Translations under genes and position numbers: made by a program
The notes under the pieces: model-generated
What the model was told of the DNA's origin: nothing
Seen by the model: the letters and a program-made list of their open reading frames with translations, nothing else
Databases searched by the model: none
Part shown: positions 18,830 to 26,228 of the stretch, in pieces
Position numbering within the stretch: the stretch's first letter is position 1
How the letters are laid out: each line of letters opens with the position of its first letter
Assembly: GCA_005116885.1 (NCBI GenBank)
Contig: SWDP01000007.1
Span: 46,502 to 88,341 of the forward strand
Origin: Nitrospira sp.
Lineage (GTDB): Bacteria > Nitrospirota > Nitrospiria > Nitrospirales > Nitrospiraceae
Length of the DNA stretch: 41,840 nucleotides
Reading direction: 5' to 3'

Positions 18830-19666
18830 TTACACGCTAGACTTTCTTTGGCAGGCTGGACAGACGAACGAGCTGCGTTCGCTTTGGAGACGGCGAATGA
18901 TTCGTCCGCACTGGTTGGGACAGGGTTGGCCTTCTTTGCCGTACACGAGGTGGTGCTGCTTATAGTGGCCTTCTGTGCCGTCCGGTGCAAAGAAATCCTT
19001 GACGCTTGAGCCACCACAGGAAATCGCATCCCGCAACACCGTCTGCATGGTGTCATAGAGTCTGATAATCGCGACCTTACGCAGCCGACTCACTTCACGG
19101 TTCGGATGGAGCTTGGTGCGAAAGAGGACTTCGTTCGCGTAAATATTCCCAATCCCCGCGATCACTTGCTGATGCATCAACAGCGGCTTTAACCGTCCAC
19201 GCCTGGCTTCCATCAGATTGATAAACTCATCACGCGGTACCGTGAGGGGATCGACTCCGAAACGGCGAGCACGGTAACAGTCGAGGCCTGCCTGATCGAG
19301 CAGGGACATCCGTCCGAAACGGCGAGGATTCCAGTAGCGCAGTTCCGATTCACGCCCTCCTGTGAACGACATGCGGACATGCACATGCTGCGGGTATTTT
19401 GTCTGCGTCGCACGAAAGAGCAGGAGACCTGTCATGCCAAGTTCCGCGACGACATACCTGAGTTCGTTCCCTTTTTGAAACCCGAGGGCGACGCTCTTTC
19501 CGTATCGCTCCACCCCTTCCAGGCGCGCACCAAGATACCAAGGGAGCGTAGGCAAACCTTCTCGAACAATATCAGCTCGCCCAACCCAACAGTCGTTGAT
19601 TTGCGCACCGAGGAGATTGGCCCGTATCTGCCGGGCAACGACTTCGGCTTCCGGCAATTCAGGCAT
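18830..19666 (-). CDS. mutM: Formamidopyrimidine-DNA glycosylase (Fpg/MutM)
   Basis: The start was placed at ATG 19664-19666 so that the mature N-terminus is PELPEAE, as catalysis requires Pro2 and Glu3; the frame runs 18 codons further upstream. The 278-residue protein has the helix-two-turn-helix region (LMHQQVIAGIGNIYANEVLF) and a C-terminal zinc finger. The finger's first Cys pair is CPNQC (CX3C) rather than the usual CX2C; the second pair CPAC is normal. The enzyme excises oxidised purines such as 8-oxoguanine and nicks the abasic site. Confidence 0.93.
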   Translation of the reverse strand: MPELPEAEVVARQIRANLLGAQINDCWVGRADIVREGLPTLPWYLGARLEGVERYGKSVALGFQKGNELRYVVAELGMTGLLLFRATQTKYPQHVHVRMSFTGGRESELRYWNPRRFGRMSLLDQAGLDCYRARRFGVDPLTVPRDEFINLMEARRGRLKPLLMHQQVIAGIGNIYANEVLFRTKLHPNREVSRLRKVAIIRLYDTMQTVLRDAISCGGSSVKDFFAPDGTEGHYKQHHLVYGKEGQPCPNQCGRIIRRLQSERSSFVCPACQRKSSV

Positions 19667-19772
19667 GAGAGAAATCCTCGCAACACAACCGTACTCAATT
19701 AGGCCATGGACACAGCACAAAAGACAACGTGTGAGAGGGCGCTATCTTTGGAGGGGACTTTCGACCTTGCGG

Positions 19773-20225
19773 TTACGCACCGGAGGCGGGAAAGGAAACA
19801 GGCTTCTTCTCCTTCGCACGCGCCTCGCGAAGAAGATGAACTTGTGCAATGGCTTCTTCAAGATTTGGAAGGGGCATGGCACCAGGCCGTCGCGTCATGA
19901 CCAACTTAAAGACCTGTTCATACGTCATCCCTTGGACACAACAGAGATAGGCCATGACCACTGATACAGATCGTCCCATGCCGGCACGGCAACAGACCAT
20001 GGTCCGGTTGGCTGAAATATGCTCTTCGACCCAACTCACGGCTCGATCCAACAAGAGCGGCTCGGCTTCGGCATATTCCGAAAATGGGATCCTGCCATAC
20101 CGCAACCAACTGGGAGGCTGTATGGTGAATTCTGCAGCGACCAGCAGCACCGCACCTACTTGAAGTGGCGGCTCGCTCGCGTCGTTGATATTTCCGACCA
20201 GCAGACTCTCGGTAATCCAATGCAT
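19773..20225 (-). CDS. Dual-specificity protein phosphatase family protein
   Basis: The 150-residue protein has the CX5R(S/T) phosphatase loop: Cys79 to Arg85 in CCRAGMGRSVS, followed by the helix VVMAYLCC. The residue before the nucleophile is Cys78 instead of the usual His of the HCX5R motif. The N-terminus ITESLLVGNINDA resembles the start of eukaryotic-like dual-specificity phosphatases. The general acid Asp is not obvious; Glu in FSEYAEAE lies in the right region. It may dephosphorylate proteins or small phosphorylated molecules. It is about 100 bases upstream of mutM on the same strand but shows no functional link to it. Confidence 0.82.
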   Translation of the reverse strand: MHWITESLLVGNINDASEPPLQVGAVLLVAAEFTIQPPSWLRYGRIPFSEYAEAEPLLLDRAVSWVEEHISANRTMVCCRAGMGRSVSVVMAYLCCVQGMTYEQVFKLVMTRRPGAMPLPNLEEAIAQVHLLREARAKEKKPVSFPASGA

Positions 20226-20276
20226 CGTAGCCTCAGTATAGGCAGCGCGTCTTCCAGGTCAAGAGAAAACCTGGGA

Positions 20277-20357
20277 GGATGCTGAAAAAGTCCGCCAGCG
20301 GCGTTCTGTGAGATTTCAGCGGTGTTTTATGTATAAGCCGATTTTTTCTGCAGCCTG
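20277..20357. repeat. Short degenerate MITE-like element
   Basis: The left end (ATGCTGAAAAAGTCCGCCAGC, seen from 20279) resembles the left end of the element at 21036. The right end, TTTTTTCTGCAGCC near 20342-20355, is a degenerate inverse. The element has no coding capacity and appears to be a shortened copy. Confidence 0.45.
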
Positions 20358-20371
20358 CTGGCCCTGTCCCG

Positions 20372-20441
20372 TTGCAGTCACTTCCTAGCGACCGTTATAC
20401 TGGGCATACACCCTCATCGCCCCTGTACAAGGAGTCGCTAG
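20372..20441 (+). promoter_or_regulatory. Candidate promoter flanked by an 8-bp inverted repeat
   Basis: TTGCAG (20372-20377) and TATACT (20396-20401) are 18 bases apart, a plausible sigma-70 promoter. CTAGCGAC at 20385-20392, within the spacer, is perfectly inverted as GTCGCTAG at 20434-20441, which overlaps the AAGGAG ribosome binding site and touches the start ATG. The pair could be a looping operator; if transcription starts upstream it could be a hairpin hiding the start. Confidence 0.35.
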
Positions 20442-20801
20442 ATGCCAAACCCGACCATGAAAGAAGTGGAAACCAGGCTTGGAACCGTTCAGTGCGCCAT
20501 TTGTAAGGGATCAAGCTTTGGAATCGATGAACGCTCTATGCAGGCAGATGGTGAATGGCGCGGTATTTGCCGAAAATGCTTCTATACCTTCCCGATCTAC
20601 ACTGACATGGATTTTTACCTTCGCACACAGCCAGACATTCCCTATCGGCTCAAGGAGATGTCCTGTCCGACCTGCAATCACAAAGGCGTGAGCCTCAATT
20701 TTCGCGCCACGATGTCCGTCAGGGAGTCCATCTATTTCCTGACCTGTACCTCGTGCCAGAGCACATACCCGGAGCAATCCTCCCTGGAAGCGTTTGAATA
20801 A
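20442..20801 (+). CDS. Zinc-ribbon protein of unknown function
   Basis: The 119-residue protein has four CxxC pairs: CAIC near residue 18, CRKC near residue 43, CPTC near residue 75 and CTSC near residue 103. These pairs could make two zinc ribbons. Between them are aromatic-rich strands (FYTFPIYTDMDFYL). No catalytic motif is seen and no named family is recognised. AAGGAG lies 8 bases before the ATG. The next small gene follows 38 bases downstream on the same strand. Confidence 0.75.
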   Translation: MPNPTMKEVETRLGTVQCAICKGSSFGIDERSMQADGEWRGICRKCFYTFPIYTDMDFYLRTQPDIPYRLKEMSCPTCNHKGVSLNFRATMSVRESIYFLTCTSCQSTYPEQSSLEAFE

Positions 20802-20839
20802 CTCCCCTTTTCACCCCTTGATTGGTGTATACTTTCAGT

Positions 20840-21034
20840 ATGAGTGAAACACCAAAAACTCCAGCTACAGCCCCAGAAGCTCCCACTCCAGAGCCAGTGG
20901 CCAAGGTGAGAAAAGAAATCCCGCTTATTGCCATTCAAGACGACGGTGACATGATCGCCGAGGAAATGGCGGAGATGTTCGACGAAGACCGGGTGAGTCA
21001 TCAGCACGGCAGCGCAGAACCAGAAGCCGATTAA
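20840..21034 (+). CDS. Small acidic hypothetical protein
   Basis: ATG 20840 gives 64 residues (MSETPKTPATAPEAP start). A GTG at 20822 is upstream and in frame, but it would overlap the TATACT at 20828-20833, which is a possible -10 box. The protein is Pro/Ala/Glu-rich at first and then has an amphipathic acidic segment (DMIAEEMAEMFDEDRV). It looks largely disordered. No Shine-Dalgarno sequence is visible, so it may be read from a very short leader or coupled to the upstream gene. Confidence 0.55.
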   Translation: MSETPKTPATAPEAPTPEPVAKVRKEIPLIAIQDDGDMIAEEMAEMFDEDRVSHQHGSAEPEAD

Positions 21035-21035
21035 C

Positions 21036-21155
21036 GGCTGTTGAAAAAGCCCTCCAGCGTCGTTCTCGCATCCCTCAAACCCTCAGCGTAACCCACAGAG
21101 TACGCCTCGTGTTTTCGCTCGCTGCGGCCTTGCTGACAGGCCTTTTTGAACAGCC
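21036..21155. repeat. MITE-like element with about 23-bp imperfect terminal inverted repeats
   Basis: The left end GGCTGTTGAAAAAGCCCTCC (from 21036) is mirrored by GCTGACAGGCCTTTTTGAAC, then AGCC (21132-21155). The 120-base element has no coding capacity. It begins two bases after the preceding stop codon. Comparable GGCTGTTGAAAAAG elements are, to my recollection, common in Nitrospira genomes. Bases 21156-21352 beyond it contain nothing recognisable. Confidence 0.6.
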
Positions 21156-21352
21156 TGCAGAACTACAAGAAGTCCAGGACATCTTCCAACCTTCAAGCTG
21201 ATCGAGAACTGCCAATACCCCCGTCTACGCGATTCGCGACGCAAAAGCGGTCACCCTGCTACGTGCCGCTGCTCTATAAGAAAGGGAAACGGCGACGAGT
21301 CCCACACAGACCCGTCGCCTTCGCATGATTATATTGATAGATACCAGTGACC

Positions 21353-22183
21353 TTAAGGTAACCCCCATGATTCCCACGCCTTCTCGAAAATGCTCTTGGG
21401 GCCGTGACAACGGATTATTAGATGAGCATCTGACTCCTTCGACTCCCAGAACGCGACACCGCGAAAGTATCGTTTACCATCCCACGAGATTGTCCCAGAC
21501 TTCGCCATCGAAAGGTTGATTTGCCATAGCCCACCGCCGCTAACCCCTACAAAGCTCGAAGGAACACCAGGAAGTTGCAAATTAGCGCCGAGGTCGAAGT
21601 AATCATAACCATTGTGTTCATGCGTCCGCTGCACGGCAGAAATGAACGCTTCCCCATAGATGTGACATTTAACAGTTCCTGCCTCGGGATTTGGTTGAAC
21701 CTCCGTGAACCTCCCCACCATACCCGTTACGGCCCAAAGCCCCTTTTCGATCACTGGTGGGCATGCGGCAAGAACCTCCTTCTGCTGAGCAAGGTTTAGG
21801 AACGACTTATGCGCCTTTATAGTGGCCACGTCGAATGGCGCGAGCCTTAAGAGAGCAATATCAGGCCCCCATTCTGAGACCTTGCCGTTCCACAACTCTT
21901 GGCAAGGGATGGCATCACGTAGCACCATAAACGATGATTGATAGTCGGTAAGAACTAGACCAATCTTTTCCGACTCCCTGGCCTTATGCCAGACATGTGC
22001 GGCGGTCAAGATATAGTGCTTGCCTTCGATCTCCACAAAGGTTCCAGATCCAATGGGTCACGGGCGAGATTGCTGTTTCTCAGGCAAAACAATATAGACT
22101 GCGACCAAATAGTTCTTGAGCAAGAGAATGATGTCATCCAATATGTGTTGTGGGATATCTTGTATTGGAATGTCTTTATTCAC
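21353..22183 (-). pseudogene. Trypsin-like serine protease interrupted by an in-frame TGA
   Basis: Read on the minus strand from GTG 22181-22183 (preceded by GAGGGGAGAGAGAA), 41 codons run MNKDIPIQDIPQH... to an in-frame TGA at 22058-22060. The same frame then resumes directly with PIGSGTFVEIEGKHYILTAA, the usual entry to a chymotrypsin-fold protease. The catalytic triad is present after the stop: His in LTAAHVW, Asp in GPDIALLRL and Ser in GVSGGGLW. A GTG at 22034-22036 could restart translation but would cut off the first beta-strand. A sequencing error or a genuine nonsense mutation are both possible. No signal peptide is evident, so the intact protein was probably cytoplasmic. Confidence 0.7.
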
Positions 22184-22398
22184 ACTTCTCTCTCCCCTCT
22201 AGACAACGGAAATCTGTAAGTGCTTTTCAACGCAGAGCAAGGACATATCGTGGGTTATCCGAGACCGTAGGCCGGTCTGTGAAAGGTAGATCATGGGTAC
22301 TCACCCTATGAGGAAGGATGCGGCGGCGAGCGACTTGCATCGAAGTGACGGGACCCCATCCGCACCTGAGAGGGTCGGCGGGAGCGGGATATAAGGGG
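22184..22398. other. Non-coding or fully decayed stretch
   Basis: No recognisable protein, RNA or repeat was found on either strand. Its position between broken genes suggests it is degraded sequence. Confidence 0.35.
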
Positions 22399-22557
22399 TC
22401 AGCCTCCTGAATCTGTAAAGCCCTCCCGAACAGCTCGCTTCGCATTCTCACGTCGAACTCGGTTGCTCTCGCGTTTGGCGTCGGCCTTTCGCCCTCAGTA
22501 GGCGCCGGATCCCTTCTTCGGTCCGGCGTGTTCTGTCTTCTTAGCTCGTCCAGCCAT
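22399..22557 (-). pseudogene. Small basic protein gene broken by an in-frame TGA
   Basis: The minus strand reads MAGRAKKTEHAGPKKGSGAY, then TGA at 22495-22497, then GRKADAKRESNRVRRENAKR and on to a second TGA at 22399-22401, 52 codons in all. The composition stays strongly Lys/Arg-rich and non-random across the stop, which indicates one former gene; a TGG to TGA change is the simplest explanation. I recall similar short basic proteins with AYWGRKADAK but cannot name a function. The start overlaps the end of the antitoxin-like gene at 22541. Confidence 0.5.
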
Positions 22558-22684
22558 GATTCAATTCGCGCTCAACTGTCCCTTCTTCGTCCCGAAAAAC
22601 AAGATCTTCCGGGCGAGGGAGAAAATCAGGAGTAACTTTGAGTTCTCCAAGTGGTTCGTCCTTATATTCTATTTTTCCGCTCAT
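22541..22684 (-). pseudogene. Clipped CopG-type antitoxin remnant
   Basis: The minus strand has AAAGGTGAG seven bases before ATG 22682-22684, then 47 codons: MSGKIEYKDEPLGELKVTPD followed by FLPRPEDLVFRDE. That is the usual N-terminal half of CopG-like antitoxins (DFLPxPEELVFKEE). The expected ribbon-helix-helix segment (TVKVTISLS...) is missing and is replaced by GTVERELNHGWTS and a TAA. The remaining piece therefore lacks the DNA-binding half. No cognate BrnT-like toxin lies beside it. Confidence 0.5.
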
Positions 22685-22747
22685 GGGTTTACTCACCTTT
22701 CAGGCACAAAGTGCATCGGCAGGAACCCGGTGAGAGGTGCCTGATGG

Positions 22748-22990
22748 CTACGCCGCGCTTTGCTTGAACGATGCGACGAGCACACGCTTTGCCTTGCCTA
22801 GGCTACGGCGATTCTTGCGAATGCGGTCGAGTGTACGGGCTGTATCGGCAGTGAGATACGACTCATGACAGCGAGAGCAATGAACGATTGGGATGTTCTC
22901 GATGACGACGAGCTTCTCGCCACGGCCAAAGCTTTTCGTCGTCTTCTTGATGGCGGCTGCCTGAGCGCCGCAGATGTCGCACTGCATCAT
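22748..22990 (-). CDS. YgiT/MqsA-type zinc-finger antitoxin
   Basis: The 80-residue protein has two CxxC pairs, CDIC (residue 4) and CSRC (residue 38), the YgiT-type zinc finger of MqsA-like antitoxins. The C-terminal basic segment (ARTLDRIRKNRRSLGKAKRV) lacks a full helix-turn-helix domain, so this is the short form. Its ATG overlaps the upstream toxin's stop (ATGA), which places the toxin first in the operon. Two adjacent ATG codons (MM) both fit. Confidence 0.85.
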   Translation of the reverse strand: MMQCDICGAQAAAIKKTTKSFGRGEKLVVIENIPIVHCSRCHESYLTADTARTLDRIRKNRRSLGKAKRVLVASFKQSAA

Positions 22991-23274
22991 TTTTCCTCCC
23001 GATAGACGGTTATGACGACTGCCTTTCTTGTTGGTCCTACCTTTAAGACGACGTTCACAGATTCACCGAAACAGTCCGTTCCTACAAGTACATATTTTCG
23101 CTCTCTGGTCCCGCGATCAACTTGCCTCTCAATAATCTGCCCGGTCAAGATGGCATTCTCGACGTCTTCGGCTAGCACGTCATCCTCACCCATCTCCTCA
23201 AGCGCATGGATTGTGAGGATGTACTGGCGCTTTCGGACGAGTGAGCGGAATCTTTTTAGCGCTTGCTCGAACAT
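22987..23274 (-). CDS. DUF4258-family toxin partner
   Basis: The 95-residue protein has the DUF4258 pattern: YILTIHALEEMGEDDV (with the conserved His and Glu) in the N-terminal half, the segment GQIIERQVDRGTRERKYVL, and a C-terminal beta-region ending VVITVYREEK. The fold is RelE/BrnT-like, and members paired with YgiT antitoxins are thought to be ribonuclease toxins. The order is toxin first, antitoxin second. RNase activity is inferred from the family pairing and not visible directly. Confidence 0.82.
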   Translation of the reverse strand: MFEQALKRFRSLVRKRQYILTIHALEEMGEDDVLAEDVENAILTGQIIERQVDRGTRERKYVLVGTDCFGESVNVVLKVGPTRKAVVITVYREEK

Positions 23275-23286
23275 CCGAAAGCCATT

Positions 23287-24423
23287 CTACGCCGCACCGT
23301 TCCTCGGCTCAAGGGCAGTATCACGTGCGGTCTCACTGGTGAGAGAAACCTTCCGGTCCAGTCGACCGACTTCAGACCTACCTGTTTCGTTGCACAACCA
23401 GGCTCGCTTCTCCCCCTTCAATTCTCGTAGTTCACTCACGACCCGGAAAGTCTGCGGGCTCCGCGACACGATCGTGCGACCATCTGTGCGCAACAGCAGA
23501 TAGGAAAATTTCAACGCGTCTTTAATGAACCCCACCTCCCGGTCGAGCGCGGCAATCGCAGGAGGCGTCTGCCATGGACGCTCCTCATGACACCAATCAT
23601 CTTGATGGTCTAAGGCCGGACAGGCTGCTTCATGCAAACAGGGGCTGTAGACCGAACACAGCCCCTGTTTGAGTAAGCGATCGCGCATCTGATGCAATGC
23701 CCGGGCGGTCAGCCGTAACGCCGGTTCAACGATCATGATGGTGCCGTGCGTCGAGAGAAACGGCAGAAGTTGCCCCACCACCGCAGCTCGCTCTGCCGGA
23801 GGGTTGGCCGCCGTAGAAAACAATTCATTGAGGCAGTTCGCCAGAATGATGAGGTCATAGGGTCCGGTCCGCACAATCTGCTTGCCAAGATCGCCTTTGA
23901 GTGGATGTTCTAGATTGCCCTCGACACAGCGGAGATTTGCGCCGGATATTCCGACCTCCTGACAGTAGGCCTTCCACAGCCTTTCCGTATCACGCAATGA
24001 TGTTTCCGAAATATCAGCAGCCAGGACTGACACAGATTTCGCCCGCTCAGGGCTGCGATGCCACAGCCAATCCAGCAGGGCTAACGATCCAGTCCCTGGG
24101 CCACACCCGAGATCAAGCACAGCCATCGGACGGTCTAGCTTTTCCTGGCCGTTATCCCCCGACAATTCATCCAGCAGAACTTGGATTTTCGAGAGGTTGA
24201 CGGGGAGAAAATACGAGAGATAGGCAGCAGCATGTGCGGGATCATCCAGGTAACGGGACGGCAACGATGGCCGAGAGGTTGTAAACAAACGTGAAAGATT
24301 CACAACTGCCTGCGCCAGGGTGTCACCAAGAAAATTCCTTTCTGGCGATACCCTTGCCAAAACTTGTAGTGTTTCCGATGACAGGTTAGCCGATTTCTTC
24401 TCGTTGAAGGGTTGCATAGGCAT
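23287..24423 (-). CDS. Rsm22-like small ribosomal subunit methyltransferase-family protein
   Basis: The 378-residue protein has a SAM-binding motif at residues 103-112 (LDLGCGPGTG), then ILANCLNELF at the usual motif IV position. Four Cys follow at 256, 262, 268 and 278 (CSVYSPCLHEAACPA and DWCHEERPW), matching the metal or Fe-S site of the Rsm22 family. Mitochondrial Rsm22 (METTL17) supports small-subunit assembly; the bacterial substrate is not established. The last 40 residues are charged and unconserved-looking. It runs divergently to the small gene at 24456. Confidence 0.85.
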   Translation of the reverse strand: MPMQPFNEKKSANLSSETLQVLARVSPERNFLGDTLAQAVVNLSRLFTTSRPSLPSRYLDDPAHAAAYLSYFLPVNLSKIQVLLDELSGDNGQEKLDRPMAVLDLGCGPGTGSLALLDWLWHRSPERAKSVSVLAADISETSLRDTERLWKAYCQEVGISGANLRCVEGNLEHPLKGDLGKQIVRTGPYDLIILANCLNELFSTAANPPAERAAVVGQLLPFLSTHGTIMIVEPALRLTARALHQMRDRLLKQGLCSVYSPCLHEAACPALDHQDDWCHEERPWQTPPAIAALDREVGFIKDALKFSYLLLRTDGRTIVSRSPQTFRVVSELRELKGEKRAWLCNETGRSEVGRLDRKVSLTSETARDTALEPRNGAA

Positions 24424-24455
24424 AGTGTAAGCTGATGACGATTAGGAGGACAACT

Positions 24456-24704
24456 ATGACAGACGCAATTTTATTGGCCTACAAAGATGTGGAGCGCTCG
24501 ATGGAACGATTCACCGAACTCCTTCACAGCCATGTAGAAGCGATGGGTGCAGCCCCTTCCCATAACCCCGACCAAGTCTTTCGCTTGTCGCAAGGCTCCA
24601 AAGCGATGAGGGATAGCGCGATGATCTATCTCTCCTATGCCAAGTACGTTGCCTACGGCATGCCGGAGACTGAAGAAATGGTGCAAGACGAACTGCAGGG
24701 ATAA
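24456..24704 (+). CDS. Small helical hypothetical protein
   Basis: ATG 24456 was chosen for its strong AGGAGGA ribosome binding site (24444-24450); the in-frame start at 24435 lacks one. The 82-residue protein is predicted to be all helical with no membrane segment or metal motif (MTDAILLAYKDVERSMERF start). No family is recognised. It is a single gene, transcribed divergently from the Rsm22-like gene and towards the ferredoxin oxidoreductase operon. Confidence 0.7.
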   Translation: MTDAILLAYKDVERSMERFTELLHSHVEAMGAAPSHNPDQVFRLSQGSKAMRDSAMIYLSYAKYVAYGMPETEEMVQDELQG

Positions 24705-24777
24705 CTCGTCGTTCGTATTTCGTGCAACGCGTTTCGTTTCGGACTCAGCCGCTTCACGGAGACATCTACGAAACACA

Positions 24778-24811
24778 AGAGCCCGTCAGGTTTTCATGCC
24801 TGACGGGCTCT
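24778..24811. terminator. Strong hairpin terminator between convergent genes
   Basis: AGAGCCCGTCAGG (24778-24790) and CCTGACGGGCTCT (24799-24811) form a perfect 13-bp stem with an 8-base loop. It lies between the plus-strand gene ending at 24704 and the minus-strand operon ending at 24830. It is followed by TTGTGTTT on the minus strand and by a weaker GTGTATATT on the plus strand, so it may serve both directions. Confidence 0.75.
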
Positions 24812-24829
24812 GTGTATATTATCGACCGC

Positions 24830-26185
24830 TTAAATGCTGCGCATAAAATGGGCAACGTCATCCTGATTGACGGCCCCACCCATAATCGAAGACTGGGCGA
24901 CATTGCTCGATTTCTTGCCGGTCAGACCGGACTCAACTTCGTCCACGATCAGCTCCACCGGCATCGATTGACCACCATACACACGCGGCCCGCCGATGAT
25001 CTTGGCTTTTGAGTACCCGTAAATCGCGGTGGCCACTTCTTTTGCCAACCATCCGACATAGTTGAACTCGGGCACCACAATGAGCTTCGCCTTGCCACAG
25101 AGCTGCCGTAACTCCTGCGTCGGAAACGGACGGATCGACCGAACCTTGATCAAACCGATCTTAATGCCCTTTTCTGCGCAAATACGAACGGCTTCCCTCG
25201 ATTGAGCCGCGGCACTACCTGAGGCAATAATCACCGCCTCGGCATCGTCCACATTCTCAGCTGTGAGCAACCCACCCATATACTGATTGATGTACTTGCG
25301 GGACCGTTCGACTGCTGCCCATACTTCTTGTTGCCAGACTGCATGGATATTGTAGGCCATGAAGTTCGACTTCTGAACCGGGGCGTCACGTGATAAACGA
25401 GCAGGTGGATTCTCCGCATCAAGGACCGGCACCGCGCCACGCCAGGCTTCACGAGGAGGAAGCTTCATGCTGCGGTCCTGCATCCGGACGTACCCACGGG
25501 CATGGGTTACAAAGAACCCATCGCAGCAGACACCAACCGGGAGCGTCACATCATTCTTCTCACTAATCGTAAACCCTGCCATGATGAAGTCGTACATATC
25601 CTGCTGATTCTCTGCGTGGAAGACAATCATGCCGGAGTTCAATAAATAGGCCACTTCGATATTGTCGGGCTGAATGGCCAGCGGGGCATTGACGACACGG
25701 CAGGTGAACATGGCAACAATGGGTAGCCGATGCCCGGGCCAGGACGCGATGCCTTCAAGACCTCTCAGCGTACCGGGTCCTGCGGTCGCCGTAAAGCAGC
25801 GAACACCGGCTCGAGAGCCACCCGCCATCGCCGCCATCACACCGACTTCTTCTTCACCACGATAGTATTCTTTCACATACCCTTCGCCGTAGAGCACGCC
25901 GATGAGCTGCATCGTTTCGCTCTGCGGGGTAATGGGATAGGCAATGGCCAGATCCACATTTGAGCGCCGAACGGCTTCTTTCGCCGCTTCGCTGCCCGTA
26001 ATAAACTCTTTCGTTCTCGGAGCTTCGAGAAACAAGTATTCCGGCGTGACCACCTTCTGCCGTTTCGCTTCGGCATGGGGGTCTTTCCTTGCACCAGCCG
26101 TCTCGACCGGTTTAGGGGCCGCAACACTCGTGATGGGATCGCCCTGGGGGTTTGTCTTCTGTTCTGCTTCGAGTGCTTCGCTCAT
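24830..26185 (-). CDS. 2-oxoacid:ferredoxin oxidoreductase alpha subunit (PorA/ForA type)
   Basis: The 451-residue protein has an unusual polar N-terminal extension of about 55 residues, then domain I (GSEAAKEAVRRSNVDLAIAYPITP) and domain II near residues 300-400 (AVIIASGSAAAQSREAVRI, RSIRPFPTQELRQL). It supplies part of the thiamine diphosphate active site of the pyruvate or 2-oxoglutarate:ferredoxin oxidoreductase. It is the last gene of a five-gene operon with the order beta, gamma, delta, epsilon, alpha. The split into five subunits is the Hydrogenobacter/Nitrospira type. The sequence does not show whether the substrate is acetyl-CoA or succinyl-CoA; an rTCA organism needs both enzymes. 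Confidence 0.92.
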   Translation of the reverse strand: MSEALEAEQKTNPQGDPITSVAAPKPVETAGARKDPHAEAKRQKVVTPEYLFLEAPRTKEFITGSEAAKEAVRRSNVDLAIAYPITPQSETMQLIGVLYGEGYVKEYYRGEEEVGVMAAMAGGSRAGVRCFTATAGPGTLRGLEGIASWPGHRLPIVAMFTCRVVNAPLAIQPDNIEVAYLLNSGMIVFHAENQQDMYDFIMAGFTISEKNDVTLPVGVCCDGFFVTHARGYVRMQDRSMKLPPREAWRGAVPVLDAENPPARLSRDAPVQKSNFMAYNIHAVWQQEVWAAVERSRKYINQYMGGLLTAENVDDAEAVIIASGSAAAQSREAVRICAEKGIKIGLIKVRSIRPFPTQELRQLCGKAKLIVVPEFNYVGWLAKEVATAIYGYSKAKIIGGPRVYGGQSMPVELIVDEVESGLTGKKSSNVAQSSIMGGAVNQDDVAHFMRSI

Positions 26186-26228
26186 GATGACACCTCTTAA
26201 CTATATCGCCCCTACTGTTCGACCTGGC

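Noticed and set aside
21353-22557. TGA read as a sense codon (recoding) to explain the two interrupted genes.
   Set aside because: TGA is a normal stop for several intact genes here (e.g. at 2355-2357 and 18238-18240), TGG encodes Trp throughout, and no selenocysteine context is visible.
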